Positions 33,990-43,616 of a stretch of DNA of 64,000 bases are shown here, one piece after another. This stretch comes from Bradyrhizobium sp. CB3481 (GTDB lineage Bacteria > Pseudomonadota > Alphaproteobacteria > Rhizobiales > Xanthobacteraceae), in assembly GCF_029714305.1 (NCBI RefSeq), contig NZ_CP121647.1:4174501-4238500 (forward strand), in the 5' to 3' direction. Each line of letters opens with the position of its first letter. Within the stretch, counting starts at the first letter, position 1. Under the pieces are notes generated by a model. The model was not told the DNA's origin. It did not search any database and saw nothing but the letters and a program-made list of their open reading frames with translations. A program made the translations under genes and the position numbers.

Positions 33990-35951
33990 GTGGTGGCGAA
34001 GGCTGGAAAAAAAGCTTCGAAAAAGCGCAAGGCGAAGAAGGTTCGCAAGTCGCCGCCACCGCGCGCCTCCAAGAAGGCTGCAGCGAAGAAGCGGGCGGCC
34101 AAGGCCACCAAGAGCAAGCGCGTCGCGAAGAAGGGCGGCAAGGCGCCCAAGAAGGCTGCCGGTAAAGTTGCGAACAAAGCGCCGAAGAAGGCAGCGAAGA
34201 AAGTCGCCAAGAAGGCGGCCAGGAAAGCCGCCGAAACGTCAACCAACAAGACGCCCGCTGAAAAACCCGCCAAGAAAGCCGCAGCGAAGAAGCGCGTTTT
34301 GGCGCCTGAAGTGAAGCCCGAGGTGCAGGCGACGCCCGCCGCAAAACCTCCCAAGAAGGCTGCTCCGCCACGCGCAGCAGAGGCTCCGGCGGCTGCGCCA
34401 ACGGTTGCGGCCGAGCGCAACACCTATTTCATCACCACCGCGATCGCCTACCCGAATGGCCTCCCGCATATCGGTCACGCCTATGAGGCGATCGCAACCG
34501 ACGCGCTGGCACGCTTTCAGCGGCTCAACGGCAAGGACGTGTTTTTCCTGACCGGCACCGACGAGCATGGTCTGAAGATGGTGCAGACGGCCGAGGGCGA
34601 GGGACTTGGCGTTGCTGAACTCGCCGAGCGGAATGCCGGCCGCTTCAGGGAGATGGACCAGCGTCTCAACGTATCGTTCGACCGCTTCATCCGCACCACC
34701 GAGCCCGACCATCATCGCTCGGTCCAGGCGGTGTGGAATCGGATGCAGCAGAATGGCGACATCTATATCGACACCTATTCCGGCTGGTATTCGGTGCGCG
34801 ACGAGGCCTATTACGCCGAGGAGGAAACGGTCCTCGGCGAGGACGAAGTGCGCCGTGGCCCGCAGGGCACGCCGGTCGAGTGGGTCGAGGAGAAGAGCTA
34901 CTTCTTCCGCCTGTCGGCCTATCAGGACCGCCTGTTGAAGCTTTATGAGAGCCAGCCGGATTTCATCGGCCCGGACTCGCGGCGCAACGAGGTCATCAGC
35001 TTCGTCAAAGGCGGGCTGAAAGATCTGTCGATTTCGCGCACGACGTTCGACTGGGGCGTGAAGGTGCCTCATGATGCCGAGCATGTGATGTATGTCTGGG
35101 TCGATGCGCTGACCAACTACATCACCGGCGTCGGCTTCCCCGACGAAAGCGATCCGAACTGGCGCTACTGGCCGGCGGACGTGCATATCATCGGCAAGGA
35201 CATCATCCGCTTCCATGCCGTGTACTGGCCGGCATTCCTGATGTCGGCAGGCATTCCCGTGCAGAAGCGCGTCTATGCGCACGGCTTCCTGTTCAACAGG
35301 GGTGAGAAGATGTCGAAGTCGGTCGGCAACGTCGTCGATCCCTTCAATCTGGCCGATCAGTACGGCGTCGACCAGGTGCGCTATTTCTTCCTGCGCGAGG
35401 TGCCGTTCGGACAGGACGGCAACTACAACCATGAAGCCATTGTCGCGCGCATCAACGCCGATCTTGCCAACGGCCTCGGCAACCTGGCGCAGCGCTCGCT
35501 CTCGATGATCGCCAAACAACTGGGCGGCGTGCTGCCGGAGCCCGGCGAGTTCACTGACAACGACAAGGAGATTCTGGCGGAAGCAGATGCCATGCTGGGG
35601 GCGTCGCAGACGGCGATGGCCAGCCAGCAGATCCATCAATGGCTGAACGTGGTGTGGTCCGTGATCGCGGAGGCCGACCGCTATTTCGCGGGCGAGGCGC
35701 CGTGGGCGCTGGCCAAGACCGATCCGGCAAGGCAGAAAACGGTGCTCTACGTGACCGCGGAAGTCGTGCGCCAGGTTGCGATCCTGACGCAGCCGGTGAT
35801 GCCGGAAGCCTCAAGCAAGCTGCTCGATAGTCTCGGCGTTCCGCTGGAGGCGCGGGATTTCAAGGCGCTCGCCACTCGGATCACGGCCGGCGTGACCTTG
35901 CCGCCGCCGGTCGGTGTATTTCCGCGTTACGTCGAACCAAAGGCGGATTGA
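33990..35951 (+). CDS. metG: Methionyl-tRNA synthetase with Lys/Ala-rich N-terminal extension
   Basis: This 653-residue protein charges tRNA-Met. Residues 1-140 are a low-complexity Lys/Ala/Pro extension with histone H1-like KKAAKK repeats. The catalytic domain starts at [15 protein letters not shown], with HIGH at 160-163 and KMSKS at 440-444. The length of the catalytic and anticodon-binding part (about 510 residues) is normal for the short MetRS form. The start is GTG 33990 or 33993 with AAAGGAA upstream. No good start codon lies close to residue 141, so the extension appears genuinely translated. It follows holB and precedes the TatD-family gene. Confidence 0.92.
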   Translation: MVAKAGKKASKKRKAKKVRKSPPPRASKKAAAKKRAAKATKSKRVAKKGGKAPKKAAGKVANKAPKKAAKKVAKKAARKAAETSTNKTPAEKPAKKAAAKKRVLAPEVKPEVQATPAAKPPKKAAPPRAAEAPAAAPTVAAERNTYFITTAIAYPNGLPHIGHAYEAIATDALARFQRLNGKDVFFLTGTDEHGLKMVQTAEGEGLGVAELAERNAGRFREMDQRLNVSFDRFIRTTEPDHHRSVQAVWNRMQQNGDIYIDTYSGWYSVRDEAYYAEEETVLGEDEVRRGPQGTPVEWVEEKSYFFRLSAYQDRLLKLYESQPDFIGPDSRRNEVISFVKGGLKDLSISRTTFDWGVKVPHDAEHVMYVWVDALTNYITGVGFPDESDPNWRYWPADVHIIGKDIIRFHAVYWPAFLMSAGIPVQKRVYAHGFLFNRGEKMSKSVGNVVDPFNLADQYGVDQVRYFFLREVPFGQDGNYNHEAIVARINADLANGLGNLAQRSLSMIAKQLGGVLPEPGEFTDNDKEILAEADAMLGASQTAMASQQIHQWLNVVWSVIAEADRYFAGEAPWALAKTDPARQKTVLYVTAEVVRQVAILTQPVMPEASSKLLDSLGVPLEARDFKALATRITAGVTLPPPVGVFPRYVEPKAD

Positions 35952-35965
35952 GCCGTTTGCAAGCC

Positions 35966-36757
35966 ATGCTCGTCGACAGCCATTGCCATCTCGACTTTCC
36001 GGATTTTGCCGAGGATCTCGACGCGCTCGTCGCGCGCGCGGAAGCCGCGGGCATTGGCCGCATGGTCACCATCTCGACCCGGGTGAGGCGGCTCGGCGGC
36101 CTGCTCGCGATCGCCGAGCGGTTTCCGAGCGTCTATTGCTCGGTCGGGACCCATCCGCATCATGCCGATGAGGAAGACGGCATTGCCGCCGGCGAGTTGA
36201 TCGAGCTGGCCAAGCATCCGAAGGTCGTGGCGCTCGGCGAGGCGGGGCTGGACTATTTCTACCAGCACGGCTCGCGCGAGGCGCAGGAGCGCGGCTTTCG
36301 GGCCCACATCGCGGCGGCGCGCGAAACCGGGCTGCCCCTGGTGATCCACACCCGCGAAGCCGACGCGGATTGCGGCCGCATTCTCGAAGACGAAGTCGCC
36401 AAAGGGCCGTTCCGCGCGGTGCTGCATTGCTACACCGGCGGTCGCGAACTGGCGATGAAGGCGATCGATCTCGGCCTGTCGATCTCGTTCACGGGCATTT
36501 TGACCTTCAAGAAATCCGAGGCGCTGCGCGCGCTCGCCGCCGAGCTGCCGGCCGACCGCATCATGGTCGAAACCGATGCGCCGTATCTGGCGCCCGGCAA
36601 GTTTCGCGGCAAGCGCAACGAGCCGTCCTACGTGGTCGAAGTCGCAAAGGTGCTGGCGGAAACGCGCGGTGTTTCGCTGGAGGAGATATCGCGGCAGACG
36701 ACCGAGAACTTCTTCCGCCTGTTCTCGAAAGTCCCTGCGCCGAAGGCGATCGCATGA
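35966..36757 (+). CDS. TatD-family metal-dependent hydrolase (YcfH-like)
   Basis: This 263-residue TIM-barrel hydrolase starts MLVDSHCHLDFPDF with the metal-binding HxH. It continues with SVGTHPHHA, GEAGLDYF, VIHTREAD and ETDAPYLAP, all family motifs. TatD/YcfH proteins act as metal-dependent nucleases or related phosphohydrolases. ATG 35966 matches the usual N-terminus; a TTG at 35948 overlapping the metG stop is possible. The stop overlaps the next gene (ATGA). Confidence 0.9.
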   Translation: MLVDSHCHLDFPDFAEDLDALVARAEAAGIGRMVTISTRVRRLGGLLAIAERFPSVYCSVGTHPHHADEEDGIAAGELIELAKHPKVVALGEAGLDYFYQHGSREAQERGFRAHIAAARETGLPLVIHTREADADCGRILEDEVAKGPFRAVLHCYTGGRELAMKAIDLGLSISFTGILTFKKSEALRALAAELPADRIMVETDAPYLAPGKFRGKRNEPSYVVEVAKVLAETRGVSLEEISRQTTENFFRLFSKVPAPKAIA

Positions 36758-37551
36758 CGGTGACGCTGACGATTCTCGGCTGCGGCTCCTCGGCCGGCGT
36801 GCCGCGCCCGGCGCTCGGCTGGGGTGCCTGCGATCCCAACAACCCGAAAAACCGTCGCCGCCGCTGCTCGCTGCTGGTGGAGCGCACGGGCGCGCACGGC
36901 ACAACACGGATCGTGATCGACACTTCGCCAGATCTGCGCGAGCAGTTGATCGACGCCGAGGTCGACCATATCGACGCGGTGTTCCTGACGCATGAGCACG
37001 CCGACCAGACCCACGGCATCGACGACCTTCGCTCGGTCGTGCTGCACCAGCGCCGGCGGATTCCGGTCTACTTCAACCAGTCGACCGCCAAAGACATCAT
37101 GGCGCGCTTCTCCTATTGCTTCATCTCGCCCGAAGGCAGTGACTACCCGCCGATCCTGACGCGCCACTCGATCGAGGCGGGTGAGAGTCACACCACCGAA
37201 GGGAAGGGCGGCCCGGTCAAGCTATCCGCCTTCCTGGTTCAGCACGGCAGGATTCCCGCGCTGGGATTCCGCGTGGGTAACGCCGCCTATACGCCTGATC
37301 TCCACGACATTCCCGAGGAGAGCTGGCCGGCGCTGGAAAACCTCGACCTCTGGATCGTCGACGGACTGCGTTATGCCGGCCATCCCAGCCATTTCAGCGT
37401 CAACGATGCGCTGTCATGGATCGAGCGCTTCAAGCCGAAGCACGCCGTCATCACCAACATGCACTCCGACCTCGATTACGAGGTGCTGCGGCAGAGCCTG
37501 CCAGCTGGCGTGATCCCCGCCTATGACGGGATGCGGCTGGAGCTTGGCTAG
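36754..37551 (+). CDS. Metallo-beta-lactamase-fold hydrolase (PhnP-like)
   Basis: This 265-residue protein begins with the PhnP-like motif ILGCGSSAGVPRP. The Zn-binding motif is HEHADQTHG, with further His and Asp residues in VDGLRYAGHPSHFS and ITNMHSDLDY. PhnP-type enzymes are cyclic phosphodiesterases, but paralogues next to tatD in alphaproteobacteria are of unknown substrate. It is the last gene of the metG-tatD-MBL group and overlaps the TatD-family stop by four bases. Confidence 0.88.
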   Translation: MTVTLTILGCGSSAGVPRPALGWGACDPNNPKNRRRRCSLLVERTGAHGTTRIVIDTSPDLREQLIDAEVDHIDAVFLTHEHADQTHGIDDLRSVVLHQRRRIPVYFNQSTAKDIMARFSYCFISPEGSDYPPILTRHSIEAGESHTTEGKGGPVKLSAFLVQHGRIPALGFRVGNAAYTPDLHDIPEESWPALENLDLWIVDGLRYAGHPSHFSVNDALSWIERFKPKHAVITNMHSDLDYEVLRQSLPAGVIPAYDGMRLELG

Positions 37552-37719
37552 GGAAGGGAGGCGCGTGGTCGACGCCGGTTCTCACAACTCATTCTAGACT
37601 AAAAGACACCGCGGCAGGGCCTTTCGCCGGTCCTCGTACCGGCCTATGAGGGAACCAGGCTGGCCCTGAGAAATTAGTCGCGCATCGCACACCCGATCGC
37701 ATGCCGCGGAGGAATGTCG

Positions 37720-38352
37720 ATGATTGGCCTGTTCTTTGAAGTCCAGACAAAGCCCGGGCACCGCAACCAATACCTCGACCTTGCGGCCTCGCTGAAACCC
37801 GACCTCGAGGCGATGGGCGGCTGCCTGTTCATCGACCGCTTTCGAAGTCTCTCTCGGGAGAACCTGCTGCTTTCCTATCAGATCTGGCAGGACGAGGCGG
37901 CGCTGACGGCCTGGCGTGCGCATGCACGGCATCATGATGTCCAGACCATCGGCCGCGCGCGCGTGTTTTCGGACTACCGCATCCGCGTCGCCCAGGTCAT
38001 CCACGAGCAAAAGCCGGGACAGCCGGTCTGGCAGCCCGAGCGGCGCACACCCTACAACGATCCGGCAAGGCGCAAGCCGACCTACATTCTCATCGCTGAA
38101 TCGAAGCACGCCACGTTACCGGTCGAGACCGGATGGCGCCGCGATACTTTTGCGAGCGTCTATCGCGATGAGCATTTTGCACATCTGGTCGACCTGCCGG
38201 ACGACCGCGCCGGTGTCGAATTCGGGCCACGCCTGTTTGCCGATCCGACAGTCCAGTATTTTCGCGTCCTCGAAGTGATGCGCGACTACGGAATGCACGA
38301 GCGAACCGAAGCGCCGCAGTATTATCCGCCGGTCGGAAGCGAGCAGACCTAG
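37720..38352 (+). CDS. Antibiotic biosynthesis monooxygenase (ABM)-domain protein
   Basis: This 210-residue protein begins MIGLFFEVQTKPGHRNQYLD. An ABM-type ferredoxin-like domain spans about 1-95, including LSYQIWQDEAALTAWRAHARHH. The second half (TYILIAESKH, VYRDEHFAHLVDL) may be a diverged second ABM-like domain. The ATG at 37720 has GGAGG about seven bases upstream; ATG 37714 is too close to it. The substrate is unknown. It stands alone. Confidence 0.8.
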   Translation: MIGLFFEVQTKPGHRNQYLDLAASLKPDLEAMGGCLFIDRFRSLSRENLLLSYQIWQDEAALTAWRAHARHHDVQTIGRARVFSDYRIRVAQVIHEQKPGQPVWQPERRTPYNDPARRKPTYILIAESKHATLPVETGWRRDTFASVYRDEHFAHLVDLPDDRAGVEFGPRLFADPTVQYFRVLEVMRDYGMHERTEAPQYYPPVGSEQT

Positions 38353-38377
38353 CTGTCGCAGGGGCAAAGCCAGGTTT

Positions 38378-38497
38378 CATTGCGAGCCAACGGGTCGCGC
38401 GAATGCGCGCCCGATGACAGGCTCCGCGAAGCAATTCATCGGGCGACCGGCGCAAGAGGAGAGATGGATTGCTTCGTCGCTAGCGCTCCTCGCAATG
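38378..38497. repeat. REP/BIME-like intergenic repeat
   Basis: The element begins with CATTGCGAG and ends with its inverted complement CTCGCAATG 120 bases later. Internal inverted words GCGAAGCAATTCAT and ATGGATTGCTTCG further pair the arms. This is the layout of the dispersed palindromic repeats common between convergent genes in Bradyrhizobium. It lies between a plus-strand and a minus-strand gene that converge. Confidence 0.75.
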
Positions 38498-38512
38498 ACG
38501 ACGGTAGGCGAA

Positions 38513-40162
38513 CTAAGCCGATATCGCCTTCGCCGATTCCACTTGGTTGCGCAGCATGAATTTCTGGATCTTGCCGGTGGACGTCTTCGGGATCGGGCCG
38601 AACACGACGGCCTTCGGCGTCTTGAAGCCGGACATGTGGGTGCGGCAGAAGGCGATGATCTCGGCCTCCGTCGCCTTAACGCCTTCCTTCAACTCGACGA
38701 AGGCGCAGGGTACTTCGCCCCATTTGGAATCGGGTTTTGCGACCACGGCGGCGAACAGCACGGCCGGATGCTTGTAGAGGATGTCCTCGACCTCGACGGA
38801 GGAGATGTTCTCGCCGCCTGATATGATGATGTCCTTGGAGCGGTCCTTGATGATGACGTAGCCGTGCTCGTCGAGCACGCCGAGATCGCCGGTGTGAAAC
38901 CAGCCGCCGGCGAAGGCTTCCTGGGTCGCCTTCTCGTTCTTCAGATAGCCCTTCATCACGATATTGCCGCGGAACATCACCTCGCCGATGGTTTCGCCAT
39001 CTCGCGGCACCTCCTGCATCGTCTCGGGATCGAGCACGGTGACCGCTTCTTCCAGCGGGTAGGGCACGCCTTGCCGGCGCTTCATCTGGGCGCGCTGGTC
39101 GGCAGGCAGATCGTCCCAGCCCGGTTGCTCGGCGCAGACGGAGGCCGGGCCGTAGACTTCGGTCAGCCCATAGACATGCGTCAGCTTGATGCCGATGCTT
39201 TCGGCGCCTTCGAGCACGGCGACCGGCGGAGCTGCGCCCGCGATCAATCCGACCACGGGACGGGCAGCCTTGCCCTTGTGCGCGCCCGGCGCGTTGATCA
39301 GCGTATTGTAGACGATCGGCGCGCCGCACATGTGGGTGACGCCGTGCTTGGGGATCAGCTCGAAGATCTTGGCCGGGTCGACCTTGCGCAGACAGACATT
39401 GATGCCGGCGGCGGCAGCGACGGTCCACGGAAAGCACCAGCCGTTGCAGTGAAACATCGGCAGCGTCCACAGATAGACCGGATGCTGGCCGAGATTACCG
39501 GCCAGAATATTGCTGACGGCGTTGAGATAGGCGCCGCGGTGATGGGTCACGACGCCCTTCGGATTTCCCGTGGTACCCGACGTATAGCTCAGTGCGATCG
39601 CGTCCCATTCGTCTCCGGGAAGTCGTGCGACGAAGGCCGGATCGCCCGCCGCGACCGCCGCCTCGTATTCGATTTCGCCGATCCGTTTGCCGCCGGCAAA
39701 TGCGGCGTCGTCGACATCGACGACGAAAGGTTTTGGGCCCTTCATCAAGGTCAGCGCTTCAGCGATCACGCCCGCAAATTCCGGATCGACCAGGATGATT
39801 TTCGCGCCGCCATGATCGAGCTGGAAGGCGATCGACGGCGCATCAAGCCGGATGTTGAGCGCGTTCAGGACGGCGCCCGCCATCGGCACGGCAAAATGCA
39901 CTTCGTTCATGGCCGGGACGTTCGGCAGCATCGCCGCGACCGTATCGCCGGTCCCGATGCCACGACCTGCGAGCCATGACGCAAAACGCCGGCAGCGTTC
40001 ATAGGTTTCGGCCCAAGTAAAACTGCGGCCTTCATAGACGGTGCTGACGTGATCGGGGTAAACGGCGGCGCTGCGCGCGAGAAAGCTCAGCGGCGTCAGT
40101 GGCACATAGTTCGCCGGCGTCTTGTCCAATCCGATGGAATACTGGTTCTGGGCTGCGCTCAT
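38513..40162 (-). CDS. Acyl-CoA synthetase (AMP-forming, medium-chain/DmdB-like)
   Basis: This 549-residue ANL-superfamily ligase activates a carboxylic acid to its CoA ester. The P-loop reads YTSGTTGNPKGV, followed by the GLTEVYGP adenylate motif, the YVIIKDRSKDIIISGGENIS hinge region and a C-terminal Lys in TSTGKIQKF. Family pattern suggests medium-chain fatty acid or methylmercaptopropionate-type substrates; the true substrate is not determinable here. It lies 30 bases downstream of the TRAP permease gene, so the acid taken up may be activated here. ATG 40162 is chosen over an upstream TTG. Confidence 0.9.
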   Translation of the reverse strand: MSAAQNQYSIGLDKTPANYVPLTPLSFLARSAAVYPDHVSTVYEGRSFTWAETYERCRRFASWLAGRGIGTGDTVAAMLPNVPAMNEVHFAVPMAGAVLNALNIRLDAPSIAFQLDHGGAKIILVDPEFAGVIAEALTLMKGPKPFVVDVDDAAFAGGKRIGEIEYEAAVAAGDPAFVARLPGDEWDAIALSYTSGTTGNPKGVVTHHRGAYLNAVSNILAGNLGQHPVYLWTLPMFHCNGWCFPWTVAAAAGINVCLRKVDPAKIFELIPKHGVTHMCGAPIVYNTLINAPGAHKGKAARPVVGLIAGAAPPVAVLEGAESIGIKLTHVYGLTEVYGPASVCAEQPGWDDLPADQRAQMKRRQGVPYPLEEAVTVLDPETMQEVPRDGETIGEVMFRGNIVMKGYLKNEKATQEAFAGGWFHTGDLGVLDEHGYVIIKDRSKDIIISGGENISSVEVEDILYKHPAVLFAAVVAKPDSKWGEVPCAFVELKEGVKATEAEIIAFCRTHMSGFKTPKAVVFGPIPKTSTGKIQKFMLRNQVESAKAISA

Positions 40163-40191
40163 CGGCTGTGTCCCATTCAATAAGTCTTACT

Positions 40192-42090
40192 CTACAAGAA
40201 CCCGATGGAGATCCACGGGAAGATCGCCACGATGATCAGGCCGACCATCAGCGCCAGCAGGTAGCCCCAGATCGGCCGGATGCCCTCGGCCGGGTCGACG
40301 CGTCCGATGGCGCAAGCCGCATAATAGCCTACTCCGAAGGGCGGCGCGAATAGCCCGATACCCATCGCGAGAATAACGATCATTGCGTAGTGGACCTCGT
40401 GGACGCCGACCGCGCGGGCGATCGGAAACAACAGTGGCCCGAACAGCACGATCGCCGGTATGCCCTCGAGCACGCTGCCGAGGATCACGAAGGCCACGAT
40501 GGAAACCGCGATGAAGGTCGCCGAGCCACCGGGCAGGCCGGTCATGGCGGCCGCCAGCGTCCGCGAAAAGCCTGATTGCGTCAGGCCCCAGGCCATGCCG
40601 GTGGCGCAGCCGATGATCAGCAGGATCGCGCCGGACAGGCACGCGGTCTCGACCAGCATTGGCACGATCCGCCGCCAGTCGAAATTGCGGTAGATCAACA
40701 GGCCGTAGATCAGGTAGCCGACGATGAAGGCGTAGACGATACCAATGGTCGAGACCTCGGTCGCGGTCGCGATGCCTTCGACCACGGCATAGCGGATGAC
40801 GAACGGCAGGGCGATGGCGGGAAGGGCGATCGCAAACGCCCGGGCGATCTCAGTCGCGCTCGCCCGCGTGACGTGCCTGAGGTCCTCGTTCCGGTAGCGC
40901 CACCACACCAAGGCCGACAGCGTGATCGCCAGCACCAGCCCCGGCAGCAGGCCGCCGGTGAACAGCGCGGCGATCGAAACGCCGGTGACCGAGCCGATCG
41001 TGATCAGCACCAGGCTCGGCGGTATGGTCTCGGTCTGCGCGCCGGTGGCCGAGAGCAGGGCGACCAGATCGCCCGGCTTGGCGCCCCTTGCCTTCATTTC
41101 CGGAAACAGCACCGGCGCGACGGCGGCCATATCGGCGGCCTTGGAGCCCGAGATGCCCGAGACCAGATACATCGCGCCAACCAGCACGTAATGCAAACCG
41201 CCGCGCACATGCCCCAACAGGCTTGCCAGGAAGGCCACCATGGCGCGCGCCATGCCGGTCATCTCGATCAGGAGACCGAGGAAGACGAAGAGGGGCACCG
41301 ACAGCAAAATGAGGTGGCTCATGCCCTCGTCCATGCGGCCGACCAGCACCATCAGCGGCGTGCCCGTCGTCAGCGCCAGATAGCCATAGGTCGCAAGCCC
41401 GAAGCCGAATGCGATCGGCACGCCGGCGAACACGCACAAGCCTGCGACGCCGACAAAGAAAATGATCAGGTTGAGATTGCCGAGCGGCTTCAGCGAGCCG
41501 CGCAGCAGCCAGAATACCCCGATGATGAGCGCGACCGACAAAACCGCGCCCAGCATCGTCCTTGTATTGCCCGAACGTGCCAGCCGCAGGAACGCAAACA
41601 ACGCCATCAGGGCGATGCCGACCGGCAGCGCCGCCGCGCGCCAGATATTGCTGATCTGCAGCGCCGGCGTCGTGATGTAGCTTTCCTCGTACGCGTATTC
41701 GTAGGCCGGCCATGCGATCAGGATCAGGAAGGCCAGCGCAGCCGCCGTGGCGATGAAATCGAGATAGGCGCGCATCGCCGGCCTAGCGCTCGCCACCACC
41801 GCCGTCATCCGCATGTGCTCGGCGCGCCGGAAAGCCACCGCGGCGCCCAGCATGGCAAGCCACAGGAACAGGATCGAGGCCAGCTCGTCCGACCAAATCA
41901 ACGGCTGGTGCAGCGCATAGCGCGCCACCACGCCGGCAAACAGGATGACGATTTCGGCGACGACGAGCAGCGCCGCCGGTATCTCGACCAGCATGCCCAA
42001 GGCATGCTCGACCGACGCCAATAGGTGATGGCGGCGAGGGGGCTGCCCCACCTCTCCGCCAACGCCCTCACTCAGTTCGGCGTGAGCCAT
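40192..42090 (-). CDS. TRAP transporter fused small and large permease (DctQM)
   Basis: This 632-residue membrane protein combines an N-terminal DctQ-like domain with four helices (about 30-190; WSDELASILFLWLAMLG) and a C-terminal DctM domain with about 12 helices (SVPLFVFLGLLIEMTG, GISGSKAADMAAVAPV). TRAP systems use a sodium or proton gradient to import organic acids bound by DctP. It is in the same operon as dctP upstream and the acyl-CoA synthetase downstream. Confidence 0.93.
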   Translation of the reverse strand: MAHAELSEGVGGEVGQPPRRHHLLASVEHALGMLVEIPAALLVVAEIVILFAGVVARYALHQPLIWSDELASILFLWLAMLGAAVAFRRAEHMRMTAVVASARPAMRAYLDFIATAAALAFLILIAWPAYEYAYEESYITTPALQISNIWRAAALPVGIALMALFAFLRLARSGNTRTMLGAVLSVALIIGVFWLLRGSLKPLGNLNLIIFFVGVAGLCVFAGVPIAFGFGLATYGYLALTTGTPLMVLVGRMDEGMSHLILLSVPLFVFLGLLIEMTGMARAMVAFLASLLGHVRGGLHYVLVGAMYLVSGISGSKAADMAAVAPVLFPEMKARGAKPGDLVALLSATGAQTETIPPSLVLITIGSVTGVSIAALFTGGLLPGLVLAITLSALVWWRYRNEDLRHVTRASATEIARAFAIALPAIALPFVIRYAVVEGIATATEVSTIGIVYAFIVGYLIYGLLIYRNFDWRRIVPMLVETACLSGAILLIIGCATGMAWGLTQSGFSRTLAAAMTGLPGGSATFIAVSIVAFVILGSVLEGIPAIVLFGPLLFPIARAVGVHEVHYAMIVILAMGIGLFAPPFGVGYYAACAIGRVDPAEGIRPIWGYLLALMVGLIIVAIFPWISIGFL

Positions 42091-42109
42091 CTCGGCCCCT
42101 CAGATGGTA

Positions 42110-43129
42110 CTACGACAGCTTGCCGACGGACTTTTCGAGCAGCTCCCAGGCCTGGTCGCCGTATTTGCCCTTCCATTCGGCGTAGAAGCCGGCGGAACGC
42201 AGCTTGTCGCGGAACGGCGTGACATTGGGCTGGTTGAAGGTCAGGCCTTTGCCGGCCAGTTCCTGCTGCAGCCCGGCGTTCAGCTTGGCAACGTCCTCGC
42301 GCTCCTTGACGGCCGCCGCATTAATATTCTTGGCGACGATGGTCCTGACGTCCTCAGGCAGCTTTTCCCAGGCGCGGCGGTTCGCCAGGAACCAGAAGCC
42401 GTCCCACATATGATTGGTCAGCGAACAGAATTTCTGGACTTCATACAGCTTCGCCGTCGAGATGATCGCCAGCGGATTTTCCTGTCCCTCGACGATCTTG
42501 GTCTGCAGTGCGGAGTAAACTTCGCTGAAATTAATTGAGGCGGGCGCCGCATCGAACGCTTTGAACATGGAGGTCCAGAGCGGCGAGACCGGCACGCGGA
42601 TCTTGAAGCCCTTGAGGTCCTCCGGGCCGTTGATCGGCTTGGTCGACGACGTGGTCTGACGGAAGCCGTTGTCCCAGATCTTCTCCATCACCACGAGGTT
42701 CGCCTTGACGATCTCGGCACGGATATGGGCACCCAGGCCCCCGTCCATGGCTTTCCAGACCGTGTCGTAGTCCGGAAACGCAAAACCGATGCCGCTGATC
42801 GATGCCGCCGGCACCAGGGTCGCCAGGATGAGGCCTGAGAGCGTGAAAAACTCGACGCCGCCGGACCTGATCTGGCTCAGCATGTCGGTATCGGAACCAA
42901 GCTGATTGTTCGGGAAGATCTGCAGGTCGAACCGGCCATTGGTCTCGGCCTTGATCGCCGCCGCCATCTCCTTGGCGCGGGCGTTCATGGGATGGCCGTC
43001 AGGCAGGTTATTGGCGTACTTGTAGGTAAATTCCGCGGTCTGGGCCCGGGCCACCGATGGCGCGCCAATGCCGCCCAACACCGCTGACGCAGCGGAGACC
43101 TTGAGAAGCGTGCGTCGTGAAAAACTCAT
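42110..43129 (-). CDS. TRAP transporter substrate-binding protein (DctP family)
   Basis: This 339-residue periplasmic protein has a twin-arginine-like signal (MSFSRRTLLKVSAAS, cleavage near ARAQ) and a DctP fold. The conserved segment MEKIWDNGFRQTT and FKIRVPVSPLWTSMF include the Arg that pairs with ligand carboxylates. It binds an organic acid for the DctQM permease encoded 20 bases downstream. ATG 43129 has GGGAGAA about six bases upstream. Confidence 0.93.
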   Translation of the reverse strand: MSFSRRTLLKVSAASAVLGGIGAPSVARAQTAEFTYKYANNLPDGHPMNARAKEMAAAIKAETNGRFDLQIFPNNQLGSDTDMLSQIRSGGVEFFTLSGLILATLVPAASISGIGFAFPDYDTVWKAMDGGLGAHIRAEIVKANLVVMEKIWDNGFRQTTSSTKPINGPEDLKGFKIRVPVSPLWTSMFKAFDAAPASINFSEVYSALQTKIVEGQENPLAIISTAKLYEVQKFCSLTNHMWDGFWFLANRRAWEKLPEDVRTIVAKNINAAAVKEREDVAKLNAGLQQELAGKGLTFNQPNVTPFRDKLRSAGFYAEWKGKYGDQAWELLEKSVGKLS

Positions 43130-43394
43130 TCCAGTTCTCCCTTGAGGGTTCTTGTTATTGCGACGACCCGATAGCTGAGTCATCAGCGATGTCGCGCTTA
43201 TTGCAGCGTCCGCAGGCGACGGCAACACAGGCTTTGGCGGATCAGGATTGCCCGGGTCGAACCCAGCGCCTGGAAAGCCGCAAAGCTGGCTTGGCGTGCG
43301 AGAAGAACCAGCTAAATATATGATCTAATTGTACATATAGATATTCCATAATATACCTTATGCGAATTACGGGTATTTCCGTGGAGGTGATCAG
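43130..43394. other. Divergent intergenic region with AT-rich core
   Basis: The segment about 43310-43375 is strongly AT-rich compared with its surroundings and probably holds promoter elements for the TRAP operon and/or the plus-strand small ORF. No recognisable operator is seen. Confidence 0.4.
43383..43392 (+). promoter_or_regulatory. Exceptionally complete Shine-Dalgarno (GGAGGTGATC)
   Basis: This 10-mer is complementary to the 3' end of 16S rRNA. The GGAGG core is seven bases before GTG 43395. It is the most complete anti-SD match noticed in the window. Confidence 0.5.
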
Positions 43395-43616
43395 GTGCGC
43401 CTGTCTCGCCGACCTTCTCCGCTGATCTCTGGCGAGCAAATCCTGCTTTGCCGGAGTGGCCCATCAATCGCGTCTCAGTTCAGGCTTGATCTCGCTCAAC
43501 CCGATCGCCGGACAAACGTCGTAGAAATCAACGTCACCGCCAGAAAGGCTCGTCGAGGATGTCCATCGCTGCAGAAGCCGACAATCTGGAAGCTGCAGTT
43601 CGCGCCGCGTTATTGA
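43395..43616 (+). CDS. Hypothetical ORF, 73 aa, behind a strong ribosome-binding site
   Basis: This GTG-initiated frame gives a 73-residue basic protein (MRLSRRPSPLISGEQILL at the start). No family, signal or membrane segment is recognised. It overlaps the start of the 90-aa gene at 43559 in another frame. The only support is the ribosome-binding site, so it may instead be a short leader peptide coupled to the downstream gene. Confidence 0.3.
   Translation: MRLSRRPSPLISGEQILLCRSGPSIASQFRLDLAQPDRRTNVVEINVTARKARRGCPSLQKPTIWKLQFAPRY

Noticed and set aside
33745..34423. Long minus-strand frames opposite the start of metG
   Set aside because: They are low-complexity mirror images of the Lys/Ala-rich coding repeat on the plus strand (Phe/Leu/Ala-rich products) with no ribosome-binding site.
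40576..42024. 482-codon plus-strand frame opposite the TRAP permease
   Set aside because: The product is Gln/His/Arg-rich, typical of the antisense of hydrophobic coding sequence in GC-rich DNA.
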